A stretch of DNA of 61,251 nt from Candidatus Gastranaerophilales bacterium (GCA_900770525.1 CAAHDT010000026.1:1-61251); one strand, 5' to 3'; positions 52,308-60,916 are shown, counted from the stretch's first letter. The notes: generated by a model not told the origin, from the letters alone. Program-made: numbers and translations.

Positions 52308-52500
52308 AATAATGTCTACTTATTATGATGATTATTATTTTTATTAATATATATTATTAAATAATAAATAATAGAAAGAAGAAAAACTAAGAAACAAACA
52401 TTCTCTTTTTGAAATCTTAATTTTTCCTTAAGGAAATTAATTATTTATAAAAAATGTTATATAAATGTATTGTAAGATTTAAAGAAAAAGGAGAAATAAT
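52308..52500. other. AT-rich region and leader upstream of groES
   Basis: No gene is supported. Bases 52310-52380 are nearly pure A/T. A 14-bp palindrome TTTCCTTAAGGAAA lies at about 52425-52438. The heat-shock CIRCE element (TTAGCACTC inverted repeat) was looked for and not found. AAGGAG precedes the groES ATG. Confidence 0.55.
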
Positions 52501-52785
52501 ATGTTAAAACCATTAGGCGACAGAATCGTAGTTAAAGTTATTGAAGATACAGAACAAACATCTGGTGGAATTTTTATTCCGGACAGTGCTAAAGAAAAAC
52601 CTCAAAAAGGTGAAGTTATTGCCGTTGGTCTTGGCAAAATGAACGAAAAAGGCGAGAGAGAACCTTTGGATGTTAAAGTTGGCGATACAGTTTTGTATGC
52701 AAAGTACGCCGGTACTGACGTGAAAATGGATGGTGTTGAATACAAAATTTTGTCAATTAAAGACGCTTTAGCAATTATTGAATAA
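52501..52785 (+). CDS. groES: Co-chaperonin GroES
   Basis: A 94-residue lid of the GroEL chaperonin. It begins MLKPLGDRIVVKVIE, has the mobile loop EQTSGGIFIPDSAKEKPQKG, then VGDTVLYAKYAGTDVKMDG. Length is normal. groEL follows after 26 bases with its own GGAG ribosome binding site. Confidence 0.98.
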   Translation: MLKPLGDRIVVKVIEDTEQTSGGIFIPDSAKEKPQKGEVIAVGLGKMNEKGEREPLDVKVGDTVLYAKYAGTDVKMDGVEYKILSIKDALAIIE

Positions 52786-52811
52786 TAAAGGATTTTAAAA
52801 GGAGAAATAAA

Positions 52812-54458
52812 ATGGCAAAACGTATAGTTTTTGATGAAGAAGCAAGAAAATCACTTCTTAAAGGTATAGATGCCGTAGCCGATGCTGTAAAAGTTACACT
52901 CGGACCAAAAGGCAGAAACGTAATTTTGGAAAAGAAATTCGGTGCACCTCAAATTGTTAATGATGGTGTTACTATTGCAAAAGAAATCGAACTTAAAGAC
53001 GGTTTGGAAAATGCTGGAGCTCAATTGTTGAAAGAAGTTTCTTCTAAGACAAATGATGTTGCCGGTGATGGTACAACTACTGCTTCTGTTTTAGCTCAAG
53101 CTATTGTTAGAGAAGGTTTGAAAAACTTGACAGCAGGTGCAAACCCTATGTCTATGAAACGTGGTATTGACAAGGCTGTTGATTTAGCTGTTAAAAAAGT
53201 TAAAGAAATGTCAAAACCTGTAAACACAAAAGAAGAAATCGCTCAAGTTGCTGCTATTTCTGCCGGTAATAACAAAGAAATCGGTGAACTGATTGCAGAA
53301 GCTATGGAAAAAGTTGGTGCAGAAGGTGTTATCACTGTTGAAGAATCTAAGTCTTTCGGTACTAACTTGAAGGTTGTTGAAGGTATGCAGTTTGATAAAG
53401 GTTATTTGTCACCATACTTTGTAACAGATGCAGAAAGAATGGAAGCAGTGTTGGAAGATGCTTATGTTCTTTGTGTAAACAAGAAAATTAACTTGATTTC
53501 AGACTTGGTTCCTGTTTTGGAACAAGTTGCTCGTGATGGCAGATCATTGTTGTTAATTGCAGAAGATGTTGAAGGTGAAGCTCTTGCAACATTGGTTGTA
53601 AACACAATGAGAAAAGTTTTGAGAGCTGTTGCAGTTAAGGCTCCTGGTTTTGGTGATAGAAGAAAGGCAATGCTTGAAGATATTGCTATTTTGACCGGTG
53701 GAGAAATGTTTACAGAAGAACTTGGTATCAAATTAGAAAATGTAACTACTCAAATGATGGGTAAAGCGAAACGTGTTACTGTTACCAAGGATGAAACAAC
53801 TATCGTAGTTGGTGACGAAACAAAAGCTGCTGTTCAAGAAAGAGTTAGATTAATCAAACGTCAAATTGAAGCTTCTGATTCTGAATATGATAAAGAAAAA
53901 CTTCAAGAACGTGTTGCTAAACTTTCCGGTGGTGTTGCAGTTATCGAAGTTGGTGCAGCTTCTGAAGTTGAATTAAAAGAAAGAAAATTGAGAATTGAAG
54001 ATGCTCTAAACGCAACAAGAGCTGCAAATGAAGAAGGTATTGTTCCTGGTGGTGGTGTTGCACTTGTAAGAGTAAAACAAGAATTGGAAAAACAATTAGC
54101 AACAACAACATTCACATCAGATGATGAAAAAATCGGGTTTAAGATTTTGACAGCTGCATTGGATGTACCTTTAAGAGCTATTGCTCGTAACGCAGGTGCG
54201 AAAGCTGATGTTGTAGTTGATACAGTTCTTTCTCACGAAGGTGCTTACGGTTACGATGCATTGGATGACAATTATGTAGATATGTTTAAATCAGGTATTG
54301 TTGACCCTGCGAAAGTTACTCGTTCTGCATTGGTAAATGCTGCATCAGTAGGTTCAATGTTGTTAACAACAGAAGCTGCTGTTGTAGATATCCCTGAAGA
54401 TAAACCTGCAGTACCTGCTATGCCAGCCGGCATGGGTGGAATGGGCGGTATGATGTAA
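52812..54458 (+). CDS. groEL: Chaperonin GroEL
   Basis: A 548-residue chaperonin. It has VTLGPKGRNVILEK, the ATP-binding GDGTTTASVLAQ, the apical domain region with MQFDKGYLSPYFV and the C-terminal Gly-Met tail GGMGGMM. Length is normal. Codon use is enriched in GTT/GCT as expected of a highly expressed gene. A terminator follows. Confidence 0.98.
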   Translation: MAKRIVFDEEARKSLLKGIDAVADAVKVTLGPKGRNVILEKKFGAPQIVNDGVTIAKEIELKDGLENAGAQLLKEVSSKTNDVAGDGTTTASVLAQAIVREGLKNLTAGANPMSMKRGIDKAVDLAVKKVKEMSKPVNTKEEIAQVAAISAGNNKEIGELIAEAMEKVGAEGVITVEESKSFGTNLKVVEGMQFDKGYLSPYFVTDAERMEAVLEDAYVLCVNKKINLISDLVPVLEQVARDGRSLLLIAEDVEGEALATLVVNTMRKVLRAVAVKAPGFGDRRKAMLEDIAILTGGEMFTEELGIKLENVTTQMMGKAKRVTVTKDETTIVVGDETKAAVQERVRLIKRQIEASDSEYDKEKLQERVAKLSGGVAVIEVGAASEVELKERKLRIEDALNATRAANEEGIVPGGGVALVRVKQELEKQLATTTFTSDDEKIGFKILTAALDVPLRAIARNAGAKADVVVDTVLSHEGAYGYDALDDNYVDMFKSGIVDPAKVTRSALVNAASVGSMLLTTEAAVVDIPEDKPAVPAMPAGMGGMGGMM

Positions 54459-54487
54459 TTTTTTAAAGTTACATAAATCGCAAAATT

Positions 54488-54521
54488 TTAAAAGTGGTAG
54501 TCATACAAGACTACCACTTTT
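54488..54521 (+). terminator. Terminator of groES-groEL
   Basis: AAAAGTGGTAGTC pairs with GACTACCACTTTT around a six-base loop. Confidence 0.9.
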
Positions 54522-54540
54522 CGTATAGAAGAACGATTTG

Positions 54541-54900
54541 TGGTACTTTAGAGTTGCGCAAAAGTGAAAAGTATGGTATAATAAGATGTAGGGTGCAATT
54601 TTTTGCACCAACAGAGTAAAAATGTAGGGTGCGGACACTACTTTCTTTATACGCCCACACGCAACATCGTCATCCTGAACTTGTTTCAGGATCTAGCCAC
54701 TAGTATATTCTTGCTGGTAGTCGTTTTGTGTTACGGTTACAATAAATACTTGAAGATGGCTAGATTCTGAATAGTCTGAAAAATCTCTTTTCGCTTTGCT
54801 CAAAGGATTTTTCTAGCCTTTCAGAATGACAGTATCAATTATATTGACATTTTTATTATAACCTATCTTTCACTTTCGCGCAAGACTGCTTATTTAAACA
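54541..54900. repeat. Mosaic intergenic repeat patch
   Basis: No gene is supported. The patch holds a hairpin GGTGCAA/TTGCACC, a direct repeat ATGTAGGGTGC (54586 and 54622), a hairpin CATCCTGAA/TTCAGGATC of the widespread REP-like type at 54669-54699, and a matching inverted segment (GGCTAGATTCTGAA and TTTCAGAATGAC, 54757-54830). It ends with ATTATAACCTATCTTTCAC, which recurs near 245-264. The composition differs from the surrounding genes. Confidence 0.7.
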
Positions 54901-54914
54901 TCTAATCAATTCAA

Positions 54915-56321
54915 TTACTTTGGTAGACTAAAAGTAAATTTTATTTCATTATTATCATTTGTTTCTACTTTTATCTTTCCATCATGGGCTTCTACTATTT
55001 TCTTGGATATAAATAGTCCAAGTCCAGAATTTGCACGCTTTGATTTTTCTGCAAATGACACAAATTTATCAAAAATTTGGTCAATATTTTCCGGTGGAGT
55101 ACATTTTAGCTTATTGCTAACTTCTGTAATCAAATAGTCTTTGTTTTCAGACAACAAAACTTTTATTTCAGAATCTCTTGGAGCATGCTCAATTGCATTG
55201 GATAATAAATTATGTACAACTCTTTTAATCTCAATAAAATCAAACGAAAATTCTTCATCATTTGTTTTGTTTTTATAAATAATTTTTTGATTTTTATCGG
55301 ATGCTAAATATTTCATCTCAACAACACAATCATTTATAGCTGTATTCAAAGAATTCAACGTTTTATTCAGAGAAACAGTGTTATTTTCATACTTATATTT
55401 ATACAAAATATTATCGACAAGATTTTTCATATACTTGGCAGCTTGCAACAAATCGGAAATTATTTCGTTATCTTCGGAATTTTTATTATCTACTTTACTC
55501 AAAAGAATTTCGAGAGCTGTAATTTCTGCATTAACAGGAGATTTTAAGTCATGTGCAACCATTGCAAGAAAAGATTCTTTTGTCTTACTCATTTTATCTT
55601 GCAAAATTTTTGATTTAAGAATATTAAATACTTGCGAACGTACAACGCTTATATCGAAAGGTTTTTCAATATACGCAGTCGAACCAAGATTATAACCGGT
55701 AATCTTATTTTTCGCGTCACAAAGTGCTGATATAAATACTATCGGATTATTTTGGTTTAACGTTGATTCTTTAATTTTTTGAGCGAGTTCAAATCCTGAA
55801 ATTTTCGGCATCATGATATCAAGAAGAAATAAGTCAAAACTTTCACTATCAATAACTTTCAAGGCATTTTCAGGTTCTGTAAAAGTTGTTATATTCAAAT
55901 TATAAACAGCCAAAGTTTCAACAAGAAGTTCAATGTTTGTCGGGTTATCATCAACAATCATGATTTTTAGCCCCTTTAACCAATCAAAATCAGTAATAGA
56001 ACTCTCTTGAGTAATCGGTTTTTCATGCTTTTTCTGTAAATAATCTCTTACAATTTTGATATCAAATGGAAACGGCAAAACATTTTTAATTCCACAGTGG
56101 TTTGCGATAATAATATTTTCTCTGTTAATATTTTCAGACGTTAACCAGAATTCCACATTAGAATACTTTTTCAATAAATTTTTAAGAGTAGATAAATCTT
56201 TGAAATTTGTTTTAATTATACATAGTTCTTTTGATGAAAAATTTTCAATAGAATTTATATTTTTAATATTTTCAACAAAAGCAACTTTCTGATTGTTGGC
56301 TTTTTCCAAAAAATACTGCAT
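54915..56321 (-). CDS. Soluble hybrid: pseudo-receiver, receiver and histidine kinase
   Basis: A 468-residue protein with no membrane segment. Residues 1-97 resemble a receiver domain without its acidic pocket, ending VLPFPFDIKIVRDYL. A true receiver at about 117-238 has VDDN, phospho-acceptor Asp168 (FLLDIMMPK) and Lys220 (IEKPF). The kinase core has His257 in AMVAHDLKSPVNAE, an N box (NLLSNAIEHAP) and G box (SGLGLFISKK). Receiver domains preceding the kinase suggest that it is itself controlled by phosphorylation. TAAAAT ends six bases before the ATG. Confidence 0.88.
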   Translation of the reverse strand: MQYFLEKANNQKVAFVENIKNINSIENFSSKELCIIKTNFKDLSTLKNLLKKYSNVEFWLTSENINRENIIIANHCGIKNVLPFPFDIKIVRDYLQKKHEKPITQESSITDFDWLKGLKIMIVDDNPTNIELLVETLAVYNLNITTFTEPENALKVIDSESFDLFLLDIMMPKISGFELAQKIKESTLNQNNPIVFISALCDAKNKITGYNLGSTAYIEKPFDISVVRSQVFNILKSKILQDKMSKTKESFLAMVAHDLKSPVNAEITALEILLSKVDNKNSEDNEIISDLLQAAKYMKNLVDNILYKYKYENNTVSLNKTLNSLNTAINDCVVEMKYLASDKNQKIIYKNKTNDEEFSFDFIEIKRVVHNLLSNAIEHAPRDSEIKVLLSENKDYLITEVSNKLKCTPPENIDQIFDKFVSFAEKSKRANSGLGLFISKKIVEAHDGKIKVETNDNNEIKFTFSLPK

Positions 56322-56327
56322 AATACC

Positions 56328-56333
56328 ATTTTA
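56328..56333 (-). promoter_or_regulatory. -10 hexamer before the hybrid kinase gene (leaderless)
   Basis: TAAAAT on the minus strand with a six-base gap to the ATG at 56321. Confidence 0.45.
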
Positions 56334-56374
56334 TATACAAAAAATCAATGCACAATTAGCCTGTTAGCTATTTT

Positions 56375-57016
56375 TTATTTAGTTTCTTTTAAAAGATTTA
56401 TTACCTCTTCGACTTCTGTTTTCAGGTAATTCAGTTGCTTATCAATATTGTTTGCTGTGTAAATAGAGCCGGAACCGTTATAAGTTAGATAAAGTTTATA
56501 TTTTTCGGCTTCTGTACGTAATTCTGAAACATTTTTGGCATGGTTACTTATTTCTAAAATTTTTTCGAATGAAATAAAACTTCCCTCCGGTTTATCAGAA
56601 TATTTATCTCTAAAATACTCGGCATTTTTGTTTAGAAAATACACTCTTGCTGCAAACCTTTGAACATTTTCATGCGTATCAATTGACTCGTATATCTGTT
56701 CAAACATGTCTATGAATTCTCTTAAATCATTTATATAAGGAGAAGTTTTGTCCTGTTTAAGTATAATATTTACAAATGCAGGGTTATCATCAGGAATGGG
56801 TTTTAGTTCGTTTGCAGAATTAAAATCTTTTGTTTTGTCAAAAATAGGGTGGGCAACAGAAGGTTCTGTCGGTTTGTGCTCTTTTGTTAAATCAGGTAAA
56901 GTTCCCATATACCCTTGTGATGTATCAAAGTTTTGCGGTTGTTTTTTGAAAAACGCAGCAAAACAACAAGTTTGAACCGAAAGTAATATTAAAATTATGG
57001 TGCATAATTTCTTCAT
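56375..57016 (-). CDS. Exported protein of unknown function
   Basis: A 213-residue protein with a signal peptide (MKKLCTIILILLSVQTCCFA, cleavage likely near 20). The mature part is polar, Pro/Lys-rich to about residue 75, then helical with acidic and charged segments and no recognised motif. The -10 TATAAT lies six bases before the ATG. It is divergent from the MgtE_N-like gene and upstream of the hybrid kinase on the same strand with a 53-base gap. Confidence 0.72.
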   Translation of the reverse strand: MKKLCTIILILLSVQTCCFAAFFKKQPQNFDTSQGYMGTLPDLTKEHKPTEPSVAHPIFDKTKDFNSANELKPIPDDNPAFVNIILKQDKTSPYINDLREFIDMFEQIYESIDTHENVQRFAARVYFLNKNAEYFRDKYSDKPEGSFISFEKILEISNHAKNVSELRTEAEKYKLYLTYNGSGSIYTANNIDKQLNYLKTEVEEVINLLKETK

Positions 57017-57022
57017 ACAATG

Positions 57023-57028
57023 ATTATA
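57023..57028 (-). promoter_or_regulatory. -10 hexamer before the exported-protein gene (leaderless)
   Basis: TATAAT on the minus strand with a six-base gap to the ATG at 57016. Confidence 0.6.
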
Positions 57029-57148
57029 ATGTTTTCTTACAAAAAATCATCATTTAAGTAAATTAATTTTATTAAGAAACGTTAAAATAATTAAAATACT
57101 TGAAATACAAACTTAAATTAAACGTTATTATAATTAGAGAGGCGATTT

Positions 57149-58060
57149 ATGAGTATTGTTATTGATTCAGATTTAACAACATTAATGAGTAAATTAAATA
57201 TTTCTGCTCTTAAAATGCAGCAGGAATACGCCTTGATGACCATTGAACAAATTGTTGAGGCAGAAGCTGAATCAGGCAACCAATTAGCTGTAGAATATGC
57301 AAAAGAGCTTTTTCAGTCGCCTGACATGCTTGTTAAAATATTCAAACTTGCTGATCCAAATAATAAACTTGAGATATTGAGTGAAATGACGTCAGCCCAG
57401 TTACAGCAATTTTTGCCTTTAATGGAAGAAGAAGATTTGAACGAAGGTTTGAAATTTTTTACTCAAGACAAATTAATGAAAATGCTTGAAGAAATACCGC
57501 CTGAGCAGCTTGTAAATACCGTATTTCAAATGTTTTCTCAAGAAGAAGTTGTTCAATATCTACCGGAAGACCAGTTGGATAAATTCTTAACAGATACGGA
57601 TATTGATAAAAATCAGGTTTTAAAACATTTAACATCAATTCCGCCTGAATACTTGGCTCAAATGTACGAGAGTGTAAGTGGTGAAAACAGCGATAAGATG
57701 AATTCTGGACAAATTATAGATAAGATATCAGACTTTAACCCGCTCCAATTTCAAGATGCATTACTTTCTATGCAGCCGATAGCAAAACAACAATTAACAC
57801 TGAACTTGGGAAAAGAGCATACAGAGCTTTTCCAAAATTTTGATGCACATGCCTATACGAATATGATTAGTACATACAAGCAACAACCGGAAGTTGTTAA
57901 AGCTATGTCAGTAATTGAACCTGAAGAAAAGATTAAAATGTTAGACGAACTTCCTAATGATTTGTTATCAATTGTAATTACCCAGATAGATGCAAAAGTT
58001 TTTGCAGATACTTTGATAAAAGAAAATCCGGAACTTTTGGCTCAAATTATTTTGCAATAA
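57149..58060 (+). CDS. MgtE N-domain/FliG-like helical repeat protein
   Basis: A 303-residue cytoplasmic protein with no membrane segment. It contains repeated helical hairpins with MgtE_N-type phrasing: LEILSEMTSAQLQQFLPLM, KLMKMLEEIPPEQLVNTVF, VVQYLPEDQLDKFLTD, IKMLDELPNDLLSIVI. That superhelix is usually fused to the MgtE magnesium channel or related to FliG; here it stands alone. A structural or scaffolding role is likely. GAGAGGCG precedes the ATG. Confidence 0.7.
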   Translation: MSIVIDSDLTTLMSKLNISALKMQQEYALMTIEQIVEAEAESGNQLAVEYAKELFQSPDMLVKIFKLADPNNKLEILSEMTSAQLQQFLPLMEEEDLNEGLKFFTQDKLMKMLEEIPPEQLVNTVFQMFSQEEVVQYLPEDQLDKFLTDTDIDKNQVLKHLTSIPPEYLAQMYESVSGENSDKMNSGQIIDKISDFNPLQFQDALLSMQPIAKQQLTLNLGKEHTELFQNFDAHAYTNMISTYKQQPEVVKAMSVIEPEEKIKMLDELPNDLLSIVITQIDAKVFADTLIKENPELLAQIILQ

Positions 58061-58073
58061 AGTTTTTATTTTT

Positions 58074-58475
58074 TTACTTAACGTAAAACTCTGCTTGAGT
58101 CAAAGGAGTAGTTGGTTTATCTTTTGAATAAACTTTCATTATATAATTTCCGGTTTCGTTAATAACTATATAATCAGTAAAATACTTTTCTTCTTCGTCT
58201 TTTAAACGAACAGAACGAGTCATATAAAGGCTATACCCCAAGTATTCAGCACTACCTTTTTGAATAATTTGTATATTCAAATACCTTGAATACTGTTTTT
58301 CCGGCATTAAAATTAGATAATATATACGAGTTCCCTTTTGGAAAACACTTGAATAATCCATGACATTATTCTGGGTAATAGGTCTTTGATTAAACAAAAT
58401 AGATGCTTTGGGGCTACAAGCCGTTAACCCTAAAATAACAAACAAAGCTACAAATAAAAGCAAAAACTTTTTCAT
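58074..58475 (-). CDS. Small lipoprotein
   Basis: A 133-residue protein with a clean lipoprotein signal (MKKFLLLFVALFVILGLTAC, lipobox LTAC) and a beta-rich mature domain of about 110 residues, with no recognised family. The start overlaps the stop of the large TPR gene upstream by one base, so the two are translationally coupled and probably act together at the envelope. Confidence 0.82.
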   Translation of the reverse strand: MKKFLLLFVALFVILGLTACSPKASILFNQRPITQNNVMDYSSVFQKGTRIYYLILMPEKQYSRYLNIQIIQKGSAEYLGYSLYMTRSVRLKDEEEKYFTDYIVINETGNYIMKVYSKDKPTTPLTQAEFYVK

Positions 58476-60487
58476 TATTTTTTAAGGCTCTTTAATCTTG
58501 TTTGTACAGCTTCAACTGCTGACTGGTCTTTGTTGTATTTCAAAAACAATTCGTAATTTTTTATAGCATCAGCATTATTTTTTTCTTTCTCATAAGCAAC
58601 AGCAAGGGCATAATAAGCATAAGCATATTCTTTATCTATACTGATTGCTTTTTGAAAACATTTTTTGCTTTCGCTAACATCATTTTCATTTGCATAAACT
58701 AGCCCTAAATTAAACCATCCATCAGCATATTCAGGATTTACAAATATAGATTTTTTATAAAAATCTATTGCATTTTTTTCGTCATTTTTTAATTTGTAAA
58801 CATTTCCGATTTTTAACAAGGTAACTTCATCAGAAGGATTTAAAACAAGTGCATCTTTGTAATTTTTTAAAGATTCATCATATTTTTTAGCCTTGTAAAA
58901 ATCGTCACCTTTTGCAATAAAATCTTTATTTTTTTGCGTGTTAACCTCTTGAACACCATCAGAAATAACTATTGATTGAATTTCTCCATTAGAAGAAGCT
59001 TTGTCATCTTTAACGGAATTTATTTCCGATATAAATTCTGCAAATTCGTTACTGTATTCAACTTTTTCCGGATTCATCGCAATTGCTTTTTCGTAGTATT
59101 CAGTTGCCTTGTCATTAACATTACAAGCCCGATATGCTCTTGCTAATCCAAAATACGCTCCGCTGTCTTTGGTCCCGCGTGAAATAGCTTTAATGAATGT
59201 ATCAGTTGCTTTTGAATAGTTTTGCTTTGTTAATTCTTCTTGTCCTAATGCAATCAATGCATCAGTCAAATTATTTTGAACCAATTCGCTACTTTTTGTT
59301 TCCAAAACTTCGTTGTATAAAGCAATAGCTTCTTCATATTTTTCAGAAGCATGTAAAGCCAAAGCCTTATTAGTTAAAACATCTATATCATCAGGATTAT
59401 TAGCAAGTAATTCATCATAATATTTTATAGCGTTGGTATAATCCTTTTGATAATGGTAACAAGATGCTAAAGATTTTTTTGTATCATTATCTTTAGTATC
59501 TAAAGTTAACGCCTTTTCATAGTTAGCAATCGCGTTTTGATAATCTTTTTTACGTTCGTAAACTATGCCCATATTTTTGTAAACTCTTGCATCATTTGGA
59601 TAAAATTCAGCATATTTTTTGAATTCAATTATTGCATCATCATCTTTTGACATGTCAGCTAAAAGATTCGCATAATCAAATCTCAAAGAGTTTAGATTAG
59701 GTTCATCTTTAAAAATAGCATTAAATTGAGCATATGCTAAATCATTTTTATCTAAAGCTTGGTAAGACAAAGCCAAACAAACTTTTGCGGTCGTATTTTC
59801 AGAATCTTTTTCGACAGCTTTTTCTAAAAATTCGGCAGCTTTTTCATAATCTTGTGTTTCAAAAAGAGCAATTCCGTAGTTTGCATAATCATCAAAGTGT
59901 TGATTATTGTTTACGTACAAATTTTCAAACTCTACAACAGCTTTTTCCGGATTATTATTTGCTAGATAAGCATTTGCTAAACTTTTTCTTGCCTCCCAGT
60001 GTTGAGAGTATGTGTTCAAAAAAGTATTATAATTTTCTATAGCTTCTTTATAATTTTTTGTTTGATACTGAACATTTGCAATATTCAAATAATTATACTT
60101 ATATTCCGGAAAAATTTTTAAAGCATTGTTATAAGCACCAAGCGCCTCAGTATACTTACTTTGATTTTCATAAATACTACCTAAGCTTATATATACAAAA
60201 GCATCGTTTGGACGGAGTTCTGTGACTTTTGTATAAGCATTAATAGCGTCATCATATTTATCCATGTCGGTATATAATCCTGCAAGTTTAGTATATAACA
60301 TTGCATCATCAGGTGATAATTTTATTGCTTCTAAAACTTTTTCTACAGCTTGTTGATAATTATGCTGATATTCTAAGGTACAAGCTTCTTGATACAGAGA
60401 ACTTGCTTGAGGTGTCATAGCCGAAAACGCAGGTGTAACAATACATAAAGACAATATTAAACTTGTAAGAATTATACGCTTATTAAT
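58475..60487 (-). CDS. Large exported TPR protein, probable ATT start
   Basis: A 670-residue protein made of about 17 TPR repeats, for example AFVYISLGSIYENQSKYTEALGAY and ARVYKNMGIVYERKKDYQNAIANY, with an Ala/Asp/Ser-rich break near 480-500. The reading frame extends upstream of the first ordinary start codon. An ATT at 60487 with AGGAG eight bases before it would give MNKRIILTSLILSLCIVTPA, then FSA, a complete signal peptide. Starting at TTG 60454 would cut the signal in half. I therefore propose ATT initiation. It is coupled to the lipoprotein gene that follows. Confidence 0.78.
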   Translation of the reverse strand: MNKRIILTSLILSLCIVTPAFSAMTPQASSLYQEACTLEYQHNYQQAVEKVLEAIKLSPDDAMLYTKLAGLYTDMDKYDDAINAYTKVTELRPNDAFVYISLGSIYENQSKYTEALGAYNNALKIFPEYKYNYLNIANVQYQTKNYKEAIENYNTFLNTYSQHWEARKSLANAYLANNNPEKAVVEFENLYVNNNQHFDDYANYGIALFETQDYEKAAEFLEKAVEKDSENTTAKVCLALSYQALDKNDLAYAQFNAIFKDEPNLNSLRFDYANLLADMSKDDDAIIEFKKYAEFYPNDARVYKNMGIVYERKKDYQNAIANYEKALTLDTKDNDTKKSLASCYHYQKDYTNAIKYYDELLANNPDDIDVLTNKALALHASEKYEEAIALYNEVLETKSSELVQNNLTDALIALGQEELTKQNYSKATDTFIKAISRGTKDSGAYFGLARAYRACNVNDKATEYYEKAIAMNPEKVEYSNEFAEFISEINSVKDDKASSNGEIQSIVISDGVQEVNTQKNKDFIAKGDDFYKAKKYDESLKNYKDALVLNPSDEVTLLKIGNVYKLKNDEKNAIDFYKKSIFVNPEYADGWFNLGLVYANENDVSESKKCFQKAISIDKEYAYAYYALAVAYEKEKNNADAIKNYELFLKYNKDQSAVEAVQTRLKSLKK

Positions 60488-60495
60488 TTTTTTAA

Positions 60496-60500
60496 CTCCT
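60496..60500 (-). promoter_or_regulatory. Shine-Dalgarno that defines an ATT start
   Basis: AGGAG on the minus strand, eight bases before ATT 60487. No ATG, GTG or TTG occurs at a suitable distance in frame. Confidence 0.6.
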
Positions 60501-60698
60501 TATTTGCCAACAACAATATAACAAAAAATTTAATTTGTGTAAAGTTTAATACATACCAATAAGAATAAAACTATTAAAAAGTTTATATTTTTTATATAAA
60601 AAATAATTCTTTTTGGTAATAGGCAAAAAGTGGATTAAACGTTATAATGTGTACAATAAAAAAAGGGTGTTTATTAAAAGTGTAAAAAGGAGTGTACT

Positions 60699-60857
60699 AT
60701 GAAAACATTAACAAAAATTTCTAGTCCTAAAAAAGTTAAATCAAAATTTAACGATGAATTTGAAAAATACTTAAAAAAACAATGCCTTAAAACGACATTC
60801 AACGGCTTAGAGCTAGAAACTTTCAGTTGGTATAAGAAAGTTCTTGGACTAGCTTAA
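60699..60857 (+). CDS. Small lysine-rich 52-residue protein
   Basis: The frame reads MKTLTKISSPKKVKSKF and ends ETFSWYKKVLGLA. It is basic, with a helical, Lys/Glu-rich middle and one Cys. AAGGAG lies nine bases before the ATG, TATAAT lies at 60643-60648, and a strong terminator follows at 60890, so it is a complete monocistronic unit. No family is recognised. Binding to nucleic acid or ribosomes is possible from charge alone. Confidence 0.72.
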   Translation: MKTLTKISSPKKVKSKFNDEFEKYLKKQCLKTTFNGLELETFSWYKKVLGLA

Positions 60858-60889
60858 AACAAACAAAATGAAACAAAAGATTAAAAGAC

Positions 60890-60916
60890 AGGCGGATTAT
60901 TAAATCCGCCTTTTTA
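60890..60916 (+). terminator. Terminator of the 52-residue gene
   Basis: GGCGGATT pairs with AATCCGCC around a four-base loop, followed by five T residues. Confidence 0.9.

Noticed and set aside
52123..52500. CIRCE heat-shock operator before groES
   Set aside because: No TTAGCACTC or GAGTGCTAA inverted repeat is present. The repeats found have a different sequence.
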